Assembly: GCA_039720395.1 (NCBI GenBank)
Contig: CM077831.1
Coordinates: 4,010,003-4,074,002 of the forward strand
From: Liquidambar formosana
Lineage: Eukaryota; Streptophyta; Magnoliopsida; Saxifragales; Altingiaceae
DNA: 64,000 bases
Direction of reading: 5' to 3'
Shown here: piece by piece, positions 43,032-56,004 of the stretch
Layout of the letters: every line of letters begins with the position of its first letter
How positions within the stretch are numbered: the first letter of the stretch is position 1
Program-made: the position numbers and the translations under genes
The notes under the pieces: model-generated
Database searches by the model: none
Told to the model about the DNA's origin: nothing
What the model saw: the letters and a program-made list of their open reading frames with translations, nothing else

Positions 43032-46000
43032 TGTGAACCACAGGTTTCGATCGGGGAAAACCCTTCTTTTAAAAAGACTTGTAGATATTTAAATGAATAA
43101 AAATCTGGTTTTTAAAAGGTTCACAAAAAACATAACAAACAAGGAGTCGCCACCTTATTTTTTAAGGAAAAAAGGAAAACCATGAAAATAGTTTTAAAAG
43201 GAAACCTTTGAAAACCAAACACGTGACTCCGATCAAGGAAAAGTAGGTCTTAACAAAACAAGAGAGGATTCGGAGACTAAGTTACAATGTGGGAAGGTTC
43301 TAGGAAACATCCTATAGGCACCCACACGCCCCAAAATGGGTCTTTGAATTTTTATGGGCTATTTCAATCACTTCCTAATTAGTCACCATGCATATGTAAA
43401 GAATTATCCATAACCATCCATTCATCCATAAACATTCAGAAAGCATATAAACATCCACAAAGCATGTAAACATCCATGAACAAATAGGAGAGATATGGAA
43501 AGCATGTAAGAGAGATGGAGAATAAGAAACAGATCCATCCTACTCCTCTAGCAATCATATGTGACGGATAAATGAATAAGCATGAGTCCATCCTAGTCCT
43601 CTAACAATATATGTGATGGAAAAATGGATAAAAGGAAAAGAAAAACCTAGGATACTAAGTATCCTAGGGCAGACTTGAACGTCAAATGAGCACCTACGTA
43701 CCTTGTATACAAAGATGTAAGGATCAAAGTCCACGTAATTCGATTGAGAAAGGGTTACTCCCTTTATAATGAACTATAAACCCTAAATTTCCAACTTAAG
43801 AAAGGTTTTAAAAACTTAGGAGTTTCCAAAAATAGTTTGAGAAAAAGTAGGTAATTGAGAAAGAGTAGAATTCTAACTCAAATAGACTTCTAAAATGATT
43901 TGAATTCAAAAGAGAATAGAATTCTAAATAAAACAGAATTTTATAAAAGTTGGAAACTTAAGACTTCTAATCCAAAGTAAAGACAATAACCCGAGGGGGG
44001 AGAAGAGAATAATTCATGGAAAACTTACCATGAACCACTTACCATATGCCAAATATCCCGAAACATCGAGAAAACACCAATAAATCACCCCATGTATGCT
44101 ATAGGGCAATTATCATGCTCAAACCATCCAATATTCATGCTCAAATCATCATTAGAAATACTACATCAAATCTGGACAGAATACTAAACATGCATATAAT
44201 GGCCTAATACTCATGCAAAGAACAAAAATCAAAAGAGAAATAAAACCCTAATATGCTCTTATATGCACTAAACACCCTAACATGCATAAAACTATCAAAA
44301 TCATGCGAAATATGGATTATTATGATGAAAATATCATATAACAATCCAAAACATGAAGAGAAAACAATAACTAAAGCCTTAAACAAACACTTTATGTAAG
44401 CATGTGAATTAATCATTTTTACGGCGAACTTTCTTAAGAACTATCCTAAGATAATTCTATGTGGAAATCACTCCATATGAATGATTTCTTCACATATCCT
44501 ATGTAAAATATATGTCTAAGAATGCAAATAAACTCATGGCACACTTAAACACATTCCAAAAAGCACTTATGCACAGCCTCACCTTCTAAGGACAATAATT
44601 ATTCTTTAAAAGGATAATCATCCATACACCTATGAAGATGAAGCTTACATAGCAAGTGTCCTATACAAAAGATGCTTAAAATCATGCATATAATTGAACC
44701 ATGAAGAGAAAATGGCCTAAACACATCAACTAATTTTTTGGGTAAAACGTACCCCTATCCCAGAGAGAAAACTATCCTATTAGCAAACAATTCACAATCC
44801 TACTCCACTATCATGCTTTTCAATTATATGAATTATAAATTAAAGAGCCTACATGCTTCCTAACTCAATAACTAACCATGACTATGCAAAGAAAGGAGTA
44901 GAAGAAGAGAGAAAAGTAGAAGAAGAAGAATAAGGATGTATAGAAAGCTTACCTTCAAAGCGCGAACCTTGCTGCATTCCTCCTCCTCTTTAGACTTGAT
45001 TGCCTTCTAGTTCTTCTTCAAAATTGTAGTAGGATGCTCTCTCAAAATAGTATGAGTGTGTGCAAACTCGTTCTCCCTCTTTTTCTAGTGAATATGAAGT
45101 GTCAAAAGTCCTCTATGCTGATGAATGAGCTTCTATTTATAGCCAACCAACTATATGAACCAATGGTTGAGATTAATTCACCATAAAACTAATCTAAGGC
45201 TATTATTAAATTCCCTAGATGTTAGACAACTCAAAACCACATCCCAATAGGTTTAAAACACTTTTGGAAGGATGAAATTCGGAGTAGAAGAGTCCTAATC
45301 CGTTAAAACTTCAAAACAGGACAAACAAAGCGAAATGCCTCGGGTGACCTGTTGGGGTGAACCGGTTGGACCGGTTGGTGAACCAGTCACCCGAGAGAAA
45401 AATCAGGTTTCCAAGTTTTTGAGGATTTCTGACCCGTTTCGGACTCCTAACTTCAAATGGACACAAATTCTTCAAATTAACTCCGATTTGAGTTATTCAA
45501 AAGCCAAAAATTTCAAGGATTCAATGTAGAATAAGTCTAGAATATTCTTGAACCAAAAATCCCTGACCACGGTCAAGTGGCTGGGTTTTTATGAGGTGGT
45601 TAACTGAAAAATGGTCAATTAGCCATAGGGTAATATGGTGAATCAATCTAAAACCTATTCAATAATTAAATTGGCACTTCAATTAGGCTCATCTCATCAT
45701 TCTAAGATCAATGGAACAATCTGGAATAAGTTTTGGGGTCAATTGGAAAAAATACGAAGTAAAAGATGAAATTGCCCTTTAAGTCGCAAAAGTTCTAATT
45801 AACTATCCAAACCTATCTGGAATTGAACCAAATTTGACACACATATTCAAAATGATCCTAGAAACTAAATGGAAGTGATGGGACTCAACAAAGAAACAAA
45901 AATATGGATGCAATGATGACCTATTCTCCTAAGGCTTAAAAGGGCAAAAGTGTCTTTTAAGGTTTAGAGGCTCCCAAATGGTTCTAAACCTAACCAAATG

Positions 46001-46039
46001 CTATTATTAACTTATGGGGGTGAAAATGGGGTGTCTACA
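43032..46039 (-). mobile_element. Solo LTR of the second Tat family
   Basis: 3008 bp, TGTGAACC...GTGTCTACA on the plus strand, with the perfect 5-bp duplication ATAAT (43027-43031, 46040-46044). It is similar throughout to 47630-50669. Minus-strand TATA box GGCTATAAATAG lies at 45133-45144 and the inverted-arm motif at 45339-45395. A GGAGTCGCCA word that matches the primer-site complement lies at 43143-43152. Confidence 0.95.
45339..45395. promoter_or_regulatory. Inverted-arm motif in LTR U3
   Basis: CTCGGGTGACC and GGTCACCCGAG-like arms (the right one reads AGTCACCCGAG) enclose repeated ACCGGTTGG and GGTGAACC words. It lies about 195 bp upstream of the TATA box on the element strand. Confidence 0.85.
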
Positions 46040-46044
46040 ATAAT

Positions 46045-46681
46045 AAACACTATTATACACTACATGAATAACTCTTCTATTTTACATACAAACCACATAT
46101 TACCCAGGAAGTAGGTAGAATTAATTTACAGTGCAAACTAGCAAACACCCACAAGGAAAAATTTATCTCTCCCTTCAAATTCATCTCATATTTCCTATGG
46201 GATATCACCCAGTCCCTACCTCGATGTCCCTGGCTACCATGTTTATGTTGATTCTTCTTACACTTCCTTAATATCAGACTCTCTACTATCTTATAGTAGG
46301 ATTTATAGCATTTCTAATGTACCCTAAGATATACTTGTGCAGAAATACATTGTTCCTTTGAATTGGTAAACTCCAATATGTAAAAACTGTGAAGCAAAAG
46401 GCATGAAATGTAGATTGCAAAAGGGTAATAGCACGGCACATGAGACTGAATGTTATGGCAAACCAGATAGAGGTATTGTATTCATTACACCCACATCTTG
46501 GAATATAGATATCTAGCGACTCTGTATACCTATCTGCCAACCTATTGTGGGTAAGGGAGTAGAGGTGGAAAGCAAGATAGCATATATCCAAGGCACTTAA
46601 ATAATCATTCTAATCAAAGATAGCAACTCAATTCCACTAGACCAAGGAAGAAATTCCAAATGAGCCATATTTGACAACCAC

Positions 46682-46715
<34 letters not shown>

Positions 46716-47624
46716 AAATGACCCATTTTATTTGAACTCCATTTAAAAAAATGTACACAATCCCTCTCTTCAAAGCGCAAGTGGGCAACCATTGTTCAGA
46801 AGAAGCCAAAAATACACAATCATATGCAAATGCTACACAACATAGTGGCTGTGGAAGAATTAACACTTAAGAGTAAGATCAACTACAATATCTTAGAAAA
46901 TAAAAATAATATTTGTGGTTCATATCAAGATCCAAATCAAGTGAATAGTGGTGTGTGTATACAAACAAAGAAGAGAGGCATGGGTTTAATTGGACCCTTA
47001 TATATCTTCACAAAGTTCTCATAGAACTTTCATTAAACACCTGAAGTTCAACAACAGCAAACATATTTGAATATTAGAACCCACCTTTTCTCACTATCCA
47101 TTGACAACTGATTACACCAAAAAGGGAATTTACAGACAAAGTAAGAAAGAAGTCAACCCTTTGCAAGTAGAGGAAGATAAGCAATGATGAAATCTTCAAA
47201 TTGAGAAATTTAGACACAAATAGAAGAGAACTAAGCATTAGAAACTTACTGTATGTGTCGTTGTTACCGTCACCATCGCCTTTGTTGCTGCCCTTAGTCG
47301 GCCATCAAGGTAGGCGAGGTATACAGGAGAGAGAGTTGAGGCTTTGAAGGAGAATAGCGAGAATGTGAGGAATGGCCTTGTCGATTTAGAGAATGTCGGG
47401 AATGAAGGTCGGGCATTGGGCTTGATTAGATCGCGGCTTCGTTGGGATGGATTTGTGAATAACATCTATCAGGTGTTATTTAAAATCCCTAGATTTGGAG
47501 CTCTTAAATCCCTAGGTAAATTTGCCCAAAATCCAAATCCTCAACTTTTCAGAACATTGAAATAAGGGATTTGGATTTGGACCCTCAAATCCAAATCCAT
47601 CCCCTTAAATCTGGGTTCCTAAAC
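46045..47624. other. Unassigned interior between two Tat LTRs
   Basis: AT-rich DNA with a poly-A run at 46681-46714. A stretch at 47230-47570 is less AT-rich and open on both strands, resembling the 5' part of some gene, but shows no motif I recognise. This DNA probably continues the sequence of 40249-43031, interrupted by the solo LTR. Confidence 0.4.
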
Positions 47625-47629
47625 GTACT

Positions 47630-50600
47630 TGTGAACTATGGGTTTCGATCGGGGGGAGGGAAACCCTTCTTTTAAAAAGACTTGTAGAAATTTAAATGAA
47701 TAAAAATATGGTTTTTAAAAGGTTCACAAAAACATAACAAACAAGGAGTCACCACCTTATTTTTTAAGAAAAAAAGGAAAACCATGAAAATAGTTTTAAA
47801 AGGAAACCTTTAAAAAAAAAACCAAACACATGACTCCGATCAAGGAAAAGCAGGTCTTAACAAAACAAGAGAGGATTCGGAGACTAAGTTACGATGTGGG
47901 AAGGTTCTAGGAAACATCCTATAGGCACCCACATCGCCCCAAAATGGGTCTTTTAATTTATATGGGCTATTTCAATCACTTCCTAATTAGTCACCATGCA
48001 TTTGTAAAGAATCATCCATAACTATTCATATTCATCCATGAACATCCATAAAGCATATAAACATCCACAAAACATGTAAACATCTACAAAGCATGTAAAC
48101 ATCCATGAACAAATAAAAGAGATATGGAAAGCACGTAAGAGAGATAGAGAATAAGAAACAGATCCATCCTACTCCTCTAGCGAATATGTGATGGATAAAT
48201 GAATAAGCATGGGTCCATCCTACTCATCTAGCAAATATGTGATGGACAAAAGAAAAAAAGAAAAACCTAGGATACTTAGTATCCTAGGGCGGACTTGAAC
48301 ATCAAATGAGCGCCTGTGTACCTTTCATACAAAGATGCAAGGATCAAAGTCCACGTAGTTCGATTGAGAAGGGGTTACTCCGTTTACAATGAACTATAAA
48401 CCCTAAGTTTCCAACTTAAGAAAGGTTTTAAAAACTTAGGAGTTTCCAAAAATAGTTTGAGAAAAAGTAGGTTTCTGAGAAAGAATAGAATTCTAACTCA
48501 AATAGACTTCCAAAATGATTTGAATTCGAAAGAGAACAAAACTCCAAATAAAACAGAATTTTATAAAAGTTGGAAACTTAGGACTTCTAATTAAAGGTAA
48601 AGACAATAACTCGAGGGGGAGAAGAGAACAATGCATAACAAAACTTACCATGAACCACTTACTATATGCAAATTATCCCAAAACATCGAGAAAACACCAA
48701 TTAATCACCCCATGTATTCTATAGAGCAATTATCATGCTCAAATAAACCATATTCATGCTCAAATCATCATTAGAAGACCTAATTCAAATCTGGACATAA
48801 TACTAAACATGCATATAATGGCCTAATACTCATGCAAATAATAAAAATCAAAAGAAAAACAAAACCCTAATATGCTCCTATATGCCCTAAACACCCTAAC
48901 ATGCATAAAACTATCAAAAACATGCTAAATATGAATTATCATAATGAAAATATCATATGACAATCCAAAACATGAAAATAAAATCTAACATGATGCCTTA
49001 GGTAAGTATTTTATGTAAGAATGTGAAATAATCATCTTTACGGCGAGCTTTCTTAAGTAAAACTATTCGGAGATAATTTTACGTAGAAATCACTCCGCAT
49101 GAATGGTTTCTTCACATATCCTAGATAAAATATATACCTAAGAATGCAAAGGACTCAATCATGCACTTAAACACACTCCAGAAAGCACCTATGCACAACC
49201 TCACTTTCTAAGAATGATAATTATCCTTGAAAAGAATAATTATCCATACACCTATGAAGACGAGGCTTACGAAGCAAGTGTCCTATACAAAAGATGCTTA
49301 AAATCATGCATATAATTGAACCATGAAAAGAAAACGGCCCAAACACATCAACTAATTTTTTGTGCAAAACGTACCTCTATCCTTAAGAGAGAAACTATCC
49401 TAACAGCAAGCAATTCGTAATCCTACTCCACTAACATGCTTTCATATCATATTTGAATCATATACACTCTAAAATATAGAGTATATATGATTTCTAATTC
49501 AATACTAAGCCATAACTATGCAGACAATGGAGTAGAAGAAGAAGGAATCGTAAAAAGATGTAAAGGAGACTTACAACAAAGCAAAGGTCTTCGTTGTGTT
49601 CTTCCTTCTCTTTGGCTTGGTTCCCTTCTAGTTCTCCTTTGAAATTGCAGTAGAAAGTCCTCTCCAAGTGATATGGGTGAGTGCCAACTCGTTCTCCCTC
49701 TCTCTCTAATGAATATGAAGTGTTAAATGGCCCAAAAGTCCTCTATGCTGATGAATGAGCCTCTAATTATAACCAATCAACATGTGAACCAATGGTTGAG
49801 ATTAATTCACCATAAAACCAATCTAGGGCTGTAATTAAATCCCATAGATGTTAAACAACTCAAAACCTCATCCCAGTAGGTTCAGAACACCTTTGGAAGG
49901 CTAAAATTCGGAGTAGAAGAGTCCTATTCCGTCAAAAACTCAAAGAAGAACAAATTAGGACGGAGTGCTCGGGTGACCCGTTGGGGTGAACTGGTTGGAC
50001 CGGTTGGGGTGAACCGGTCACCCGAGAGGGATTTCAGGTTTCCTCGGTTTTGAGGATTACTGACCCGTTTCGGCTTCCTAACTTCAAACGGACACAAATT
50101 CTTCATTTTAACTTTGATTTGAGTGATTCAAAAGCCAAAATTTCAAGGATTCAATGTAGAATAAATATAGAATATTCTTGGATCAAAAATCCCTGACCAC
50201 AGTCAAGTGGCTGGGTTTTCATAGGGCAGTTAACTGAAAAAGGGTCAATTAGCCATAGGGTAATATGGTGAACCAATCCAAAACCTATCAATAAATTAAA
50301 TTGGCTCTTAAATTAGAATTATTTCATTATTCTAAGATCAATGGAACACTCTGGAACAAATTTGGAGGTCAATTGGAAAATATACGAAGTAAAAGACGAA
50401 ATTACCCTTCAAGTCGCAAAAGTTCTAATTAACTATCCAAACCTATCTGGAATTGAACCAAATTTGACACACATACTCAAAATGAACCTAGAAACTAAAT
50501 GCAAGTGTTGGGACTCAAAAAAGAGACAAAATTATGCATGCAATGATGACCTATTCTCCTAAGGCTTAAAAGGGCAAAAGTGTCTTTTAAGGCTTAGGGA

Positions 50601-50669
50601 CTCCTAGATGCTTCTAAACTTAAACAAATGCTATCATGAACTTATGGGGGTGAAAATGGGGTTTCTACA
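47630..50669 (-). repeat. 3' LTR of element 2
   Basis: 3040 bp, TGTGAACTATGGG...GTTTCTACA on the plus strand. It shares most of its length with the solo LTR at 43032. It carries the motif at 49968-50026. Its TATA region near 49757-49768 (TTATAATTA on the minus strand) is degraded compared with the solo LTR. Confidence 0.9.
49968..50026. promoter_or_regulatory. Inverted-arm motif in the LTR of element 2
   Basis: Perfect 11-bp inverted arms CTCGGGTGACC (49968-49978) and GGTCACCCGAG (50016-50026). The loop has repeated GTTGGGGTGAAC words 23 bp apart and ACCGGTT palindromes. Confidence 0.88.
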
Positions 50670-52026
50670 GATGCCCCTCATTAGTGGAGTTTGCTTCACA
50701 AATGACACCAGTGTCAGAAAAGATAGCCCATTTTCACAAGAAAAGGGTAAAGAACCAAAGCTTGAACTTCATTAGTACTCACTGGGGAAATTCATGACTA
50801 CTATAATGTACGTTTGTACAAAATAGGGGGTTGTGTGTGACTACAAAAGTCATTTAAACACACGATACTCTTATATGCCTATTCTTTCTAATAGGAGAAC
50901 ATATGCTTCTATAATGTACGCCCATTCTTTATAATGTGGACACGCACAAGATAGGGGGCGTGTGTGACCACAAGGGTCATTTAAACACACTATACTCTCA
51001 TACACCTATTCTTTCTAATAGAGAAACATATGTTTCTATAATGTACACTCATTCTTTCTAATGAGGACACGCACAAGATAGGGGGCATGTGTGACTACAA
51101 GAGTCATTTAAACACACTATGCTTACTAAACAAAATCATTAAACTTTAATTTTAACAACTTTGTTAAAATTAAGTGAGGGCAACCAATCCATTGTGCTAT
51201 AATTTCTTCAGAAAATAAATAGCAATGCAAAGCAATTCATGTATGTGACTAGAAGAGTCATTTAAACATACTATCACGACCACTTCCATCCAAGCAATGA
51301 TAAGCTTTATTTTAACAATCTTTGTCAAAATTAAGCAAAGCAAATATTCCAATTGTGCTATAATTTTCTCAAGAAATTAATAGCAATTCCAAACAATTCA
51401 TGTATGTGACTCAAAGAGTCATTTAAACATACTTCCAAACCAATTCCTATCAAGCAATCATAGGCTTTATTTTAACAATCTTTAATTTGTTAAAACTAAG
51501 CAAAGCAAATATTCCAATTGTGCTATAATTTTCTCAAGAAATTAATAGCAAAGTCAATTTATCATAAAGAATCAAGAAATAACAATTTCATGATCCTTAC
51601 AAAGCATCACAAGCATTCAACAACTCTTCATCCAATCAACAAAGCTTTATTTTAACCCGAGGATTAAAAATAAGCAAGAACACTCAATCAAGTCCAACGT
51701 GTTATAATTTCTTCAAGAAATAAATAGCAATAGCAATCCATCATGAGAAATCAAGGAATATAAAAGTCCATGGTTCCAAACAAATATCATAAGTATCATC
51801 CTTCCATCATCCAAAGATAAAGCCCTTTAACAAAGCAAATGTTAAAGTAAGCTTGCAATTATTATCATAAGTAAACTAATAATTCAATTAGTGACTAAAT
51901 CAACATCATTCCATGCATTCCAATTCATTCATATCATTTTCTAGGCTTTTTAAGATGAATTTCATCAAAAAAGCAAGCAAAAAGGGGCCCAATTAAGCAA
52001 AATTGTACAAAAAATGCATAAAACCA
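50670..52026. repeat. Two tandem repeat fields between 3' LTR and gene A2
   Basis: ATAGGGGGCGTGTGTGA-type units at 50824, 50951 and 51079 have a period of about 127 bp. A second field has GTGCTATAATTTTCTCAAGA-like words at 51194, 51355, 51520 and about 51700, a period of 161-180 bp. This is the same place where element 1 holds its 112-bp array, but the sequence is unrelated. Confidence 0.8.
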
Positions 52027-52031
52027 AAGCG

Positions 52032-52134
52032 GGCTAGGGGGACCGGTTGGTGAACCGGTTGGACCGGTTGGGGCCAAATGGTCACCCGAGAGTGGGCTTT
52101 TTTCTGCACTTTTGTGGTGTTTTGGCTATAAAGC
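52032..52134 (+). promoter_or_regulatory. LTR-shared motif plus TATA box before gene A2
   Basis: The motif (52032-52090) keeps the ACCGGTTGG...ACCGGTTGGGG core and the right arm GGTCACCCGAG; the left arm is degraded. A TATA box, CTATAAAG, follows at 52127-52134. The ATG of gene A2 is at 52378. Confidence 0.75.
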
Positions 52135-52377
52135 CTTGCACCTTCCTCATTTGTTCATCCTTTTTTTGCTTGTTTTTGAGAACTTCTCTCCCTAGAAACC
52201 CAACATCCAACATTCCCAACATTCAAAATACCAAAACTTTGGCATTAAACTTGAATCATTGTGGTGAATTAACACCAACAACATCATTTTCAAGGAATCA
52301 AAACAACTTTTGATTCATCCATCATCCTTCCCAACCTACTTTTTCAAATCAAACCCATTTTTCCAAGAACACCCAAC

Positions 52378-55300
52378 ATGAGTAATTCTTCAACAAACAA
52401 GTATTCAAATGCCAAGTACCCACATCATTCCCTCAAGAAGACATATAAAGCTCCTCAACATGAAGATCAACTGGATAGTTTGCTTTTGGAACCCAACAAT
52501 CATCTTTCCTACATCCACTCCATGAATGAGGTAAGATAATTCCCAACTTCTTCAAGTTCATCCTTATTCTTTCATTCCATTGTTTCATTTCAAATATTTG
52601 CTATTCTTATGAATGTAATGCATTGAGTTCTTGCTATTTTGACAACTTTTGGGAGTTTTCCATAAACAAAGACCTTATTTTCCAACATAGGCATAACTAT
52701 GCCCACCAAGTGTTTGATAAAATTCCCAAGAGAATAAAATCTTTCTTTTTGCTTTCAAATAGTCAAGATAATCAAAAGTGAACTCAAGAGCATTCCCTAG
52801 AATGCTAACCCATGAATTTTGAAGTACTTTTCTTTAAAAAAAACCTTGTAGGCATAACCATGCCCACTAAGTGTTTGATAAAATTCCTAAGAGAATAAAA
52901 TCATTCTTTTTGCTTTCAAATGGCAAAAGTTTTTGAACAAACTGTCAAAGGTATTCTCCAAGAGGTTTACCCATGAGTTTTAAAACACTTTTCTTTACAA
53001 AAAACCATGTAGGCATAACCATGCCCACCAAGTGTTTGGTAAAATTCCTAAAGGAATAAAATCATTCTTTTTTCTTTCAAATGCTCAAAGTACTCACACA
53101 AAATATCAAGGGTATTCTCTAAGAGGTTTACCCATGAGTCATAAAACATTTCTCTTTACAAAAATCTTGTGGGCCTAACCATGCCTACCAAGTGCTTAAT
53201 AAAATTCTCAAGAGAATAAAATCATTCTTTTTCTTTCAAATAGTTTTGGAAAATCAAAGGAAAGCTCATGGGCATTCCCTAGAATGTTAACCTATGATTT
53301 TTTTGAAATTCTTTTCTTCAAAAAAAAAAAAAAAAAAAAACCTTCTTTTCCCATGTGTAAACTTTTGAAAACTTAAAAAAACCATGAATTTAAGCATTCT
53401 TGAGTTATTCATTAAGCATAGCAAACATTTAAAATAACAATTTCCATGATTTCCTTCATTCTTTGTAGCCAACTTTTGAAGATAGAACAAGGCACACTCT
53501 TGGAGGAGTCATTGAATGGTGGCGCAAGATGGCCACACGGCAACCCGAAACCCAAAAGATTATAAATAATGCGGGTTTTGGAGATTTCTTGAATGCTTTG
53601 TGGGTGAAGCAAAGGGACAGACAAGCATTGCTAGCCCTTACTAAGTTGTGGTGGGACACAGCTAACTCTTTTCATTTTAGCTTTGGGGAAATGACCCTTA
53701 GCCCAACGGATTTCACCGTCATTACAGGACTTTGCTTGGGTGGGCGGAGGTTATCATATTATGAGAATGCTCACGGGGATCCCCACTATCTCTTGGAACA
53801 ACTTGGGACCATGGTACCAGTTCAAAGGGGTGGGGTACGCAGAACTTAGTTGAAAAATAATTTCTGTCATCAAAGAGAAGAGGATGAGGCAGATCCCCCA
53901 TGTCTTGCCTGAGCTTTCATGCTATACATGTTGTCCAGCATATTCTTTGCTAGTTCTGGCGATGTTGCTCCTTTAGGGCACCTTGCTTGCATGGAAGATG
54001 TCCGGGAGATTGGTGAATACAACTGGGGCAGTGCTGCACTTGCTGTGCTATATAGGTCCATGGGTGACGGATCTCGCGGAGTGAGCACAAACCACTGGGG
54101 GATGTCCTTCATCTGGGAGGTAAATCAACCTGTAAACTTCTTTTTTTTTTCTTTCTTTTTTTTTTAAAAATATTTGCAATGAATACACATCATCATTTTC
54201 TTTTGAAATTCATTTCCTTGAAAATAGATTTGGTACTATGAATACTTGGGGTTTAAACGTCCCGCCCTCATCGACAATAATCCCTCATGGCTTGTTATGT
54301 CCAATTATCACATCAATAATAGGTGCGATTCTATAGACAATAAACATGACTATGCCTATGCTAGGGTATTCTTGGCTTGTATTACCGCTGATAAGGTAAT
54401 CTCTAAAATTTTTATCCTTTGAGTTCAATCCTTTTTAAAAAAAAAAAAAAAAATTCTTTTACTTAACCCCAAACTCATGAATCAGGTGGATTGGGACCCA
54501 TGGGCACAATGGAAATATGCCCTTGAAGAGCAATGCCACAAGTGTGTCGATATGTCTGAAAAGCAGATCCTTCTAGAAGGTCCTATGGGTTGCTATTGGT
54601 ACCTCAGGGAAGGAGTTTGGTGCCAAGTGAAAGGCACCATTAATGCAGCTGTGGTTCCTATGGCACCACCTATGGGCATGAGACATGCCAACTTCTTAGA
54701 GGGGCACGAGTTGATCAAAGTTATATGGGGTAGGGAGGCAAGTGACTTCATAGTCCCGAATAGGGACTACGAGAGCTTCTGTAGGAAGTATCTGATGTCT
54801 CCTAGGGTCGTAGGAGTTCCACCTATAGGGGTAAGTACATACCTAACCTTGTACCTACTTCACAAGTGTTTCCTAGCTAACTATGTGCAACTCTTTTCAA
54901 GGACGGTGAACTCGTGGTCACCATTCCACAATGGGTTCAACCTCGAGCGTGTCAGGAGTACATATGGATAGTGATGACGAAGGCGCCAATAGGGATACAC
55001 TTGCCCCTTTACCTCGGCCTAAGTGGACCATTGACTTGTGCCAAGGAGGCGACATTATGCCTACGAACATAGCACCTCCTGTGATGGATGAGGTTCCACA
55101 GATAGATCCTCAATATGAGATTGTAAGTTTCAAGATTGACTTGATTATCTTAATCCCCAAATATTCATTAGACACTTATTACCCAATTTCTCTTCACAAA
55201 CACCCACCGGGTATACACAAGAATGGATCCATCTCAACGCTAGCTTGAGAAGGAACATGATGAGAATGAGCCTAAGCCTATCAAGGCAAGAGGCGTATAG

Positions 55301-55555
55301 AGCTGGCGAATACTCACACCCATTAAGAATAGCTCAAATCAAATACTTTTGAAAATCTTTGGTTTTTTTCCTTTAAAAAGTAGTACTCAAATCATTTATT
55401 TTCTTGGAAACTTGTAGATTGATTCCTTCCCTCAGTACAACCCGGCTACAGCTCCACCACCTCCTCCACAACAGAAGAAGCAGGGCCAAGCAAGAGAAGG
55501 AAACCACCAAGGAAGCATTGAAGAAACTTATTTTAAGTTTTAGGAACTCAATTTA
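52378..55555 (+). pseudogene. Gene A of element 2: decayed PMD gene
   Basis: Counterpart of 15074-17656 with equivalent phase-0 exon junctions where I can check them. Exons: 52378-52530, 53469-54119, 54228-54395, 54486-54830, about 54901-55135, 55418-55555. Exon 2 has the PMD core (LTKLWWDTANSFHFSFGEMT, then VITGLCLGG). Exon 3 starts IWYYEYLG where element 1 has LWAGRYF. It is broken: in-frame stops in exon 2 at 53847-53849 and about 53910, with a probable small frameshift between them, and a frame change in the fifth exon around 54930-54965. Codon use is more AT-rich than gene A of element 1. No function is expected. Confidence 0.8.
52685..53345 (+). repeat. 161-bp tandem repeat in intron 1 of gene A2
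   Basis: AGGCATAACCATGCCCACCA starts units at 52689, 52850, 53011 and 53171, steps of 161, 161 and 160 bp. A poly-A run (53320-53340) ends the array before the acceptor. Confidence 0.9.
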
Positions 55556-55803
55556 AGCATCTAGAAACTCTTAACTTGTGAAATCCTTGTATTAAGCCTA
55601 AATGGGCATTTATGTCAACCTTCAAGTTTTTACTTTCAACACCAAGTTCATGCATTTCCCATCTTTGAATTATGATATCTATCTCTTGTTGTTTGAATTT
55701 TATGACTTTTGACACAAATTTGAGTCAATTTGAGCTCAAAATGGTCAAAATTGGCCTTTCGGAGCATATGGGGGTTATTGGTGGTCAAAACAAAGAAATG
55801 GGG

Positions 55804-55958
55804 CGAACCGGCTTGGGTGACCAGTTGGGCCAAACCGGTTGGGCCCAACCGGTCTCCGATGCCGTTTCGCTGTTACGTGTTTTTGTGACTTCTTCTACCG
55901 TTTTTCGAATTCTAAGCACTCTAGGACTTAAATTCGAGCTTGAAAGCCTATAAAAACC
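55804..55958 (+). promoter_or_regulatory. LTR-shared motif plus TATA box before gene B2
   Basis: The motif (55804-55860) has CTTGGGTGACC, AAACCGGTTGGGCC and AACCGGTC; the right arm is degraded. The TATA box CCTATAAAAACC is at 55947-55958, 47 bp before the ATG at 56005. Confidence 0.75.
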
Positions 55959-56004
55959 CTCCCCACATGTTCATAAACCATTATTATTCATTCAACATCA
56001 AATC

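Noticed and set aside
46286..46591. 101-codon minus-strand frame
   Set aside because: No recognised motif and AT-rich background; length is compatible with chance.
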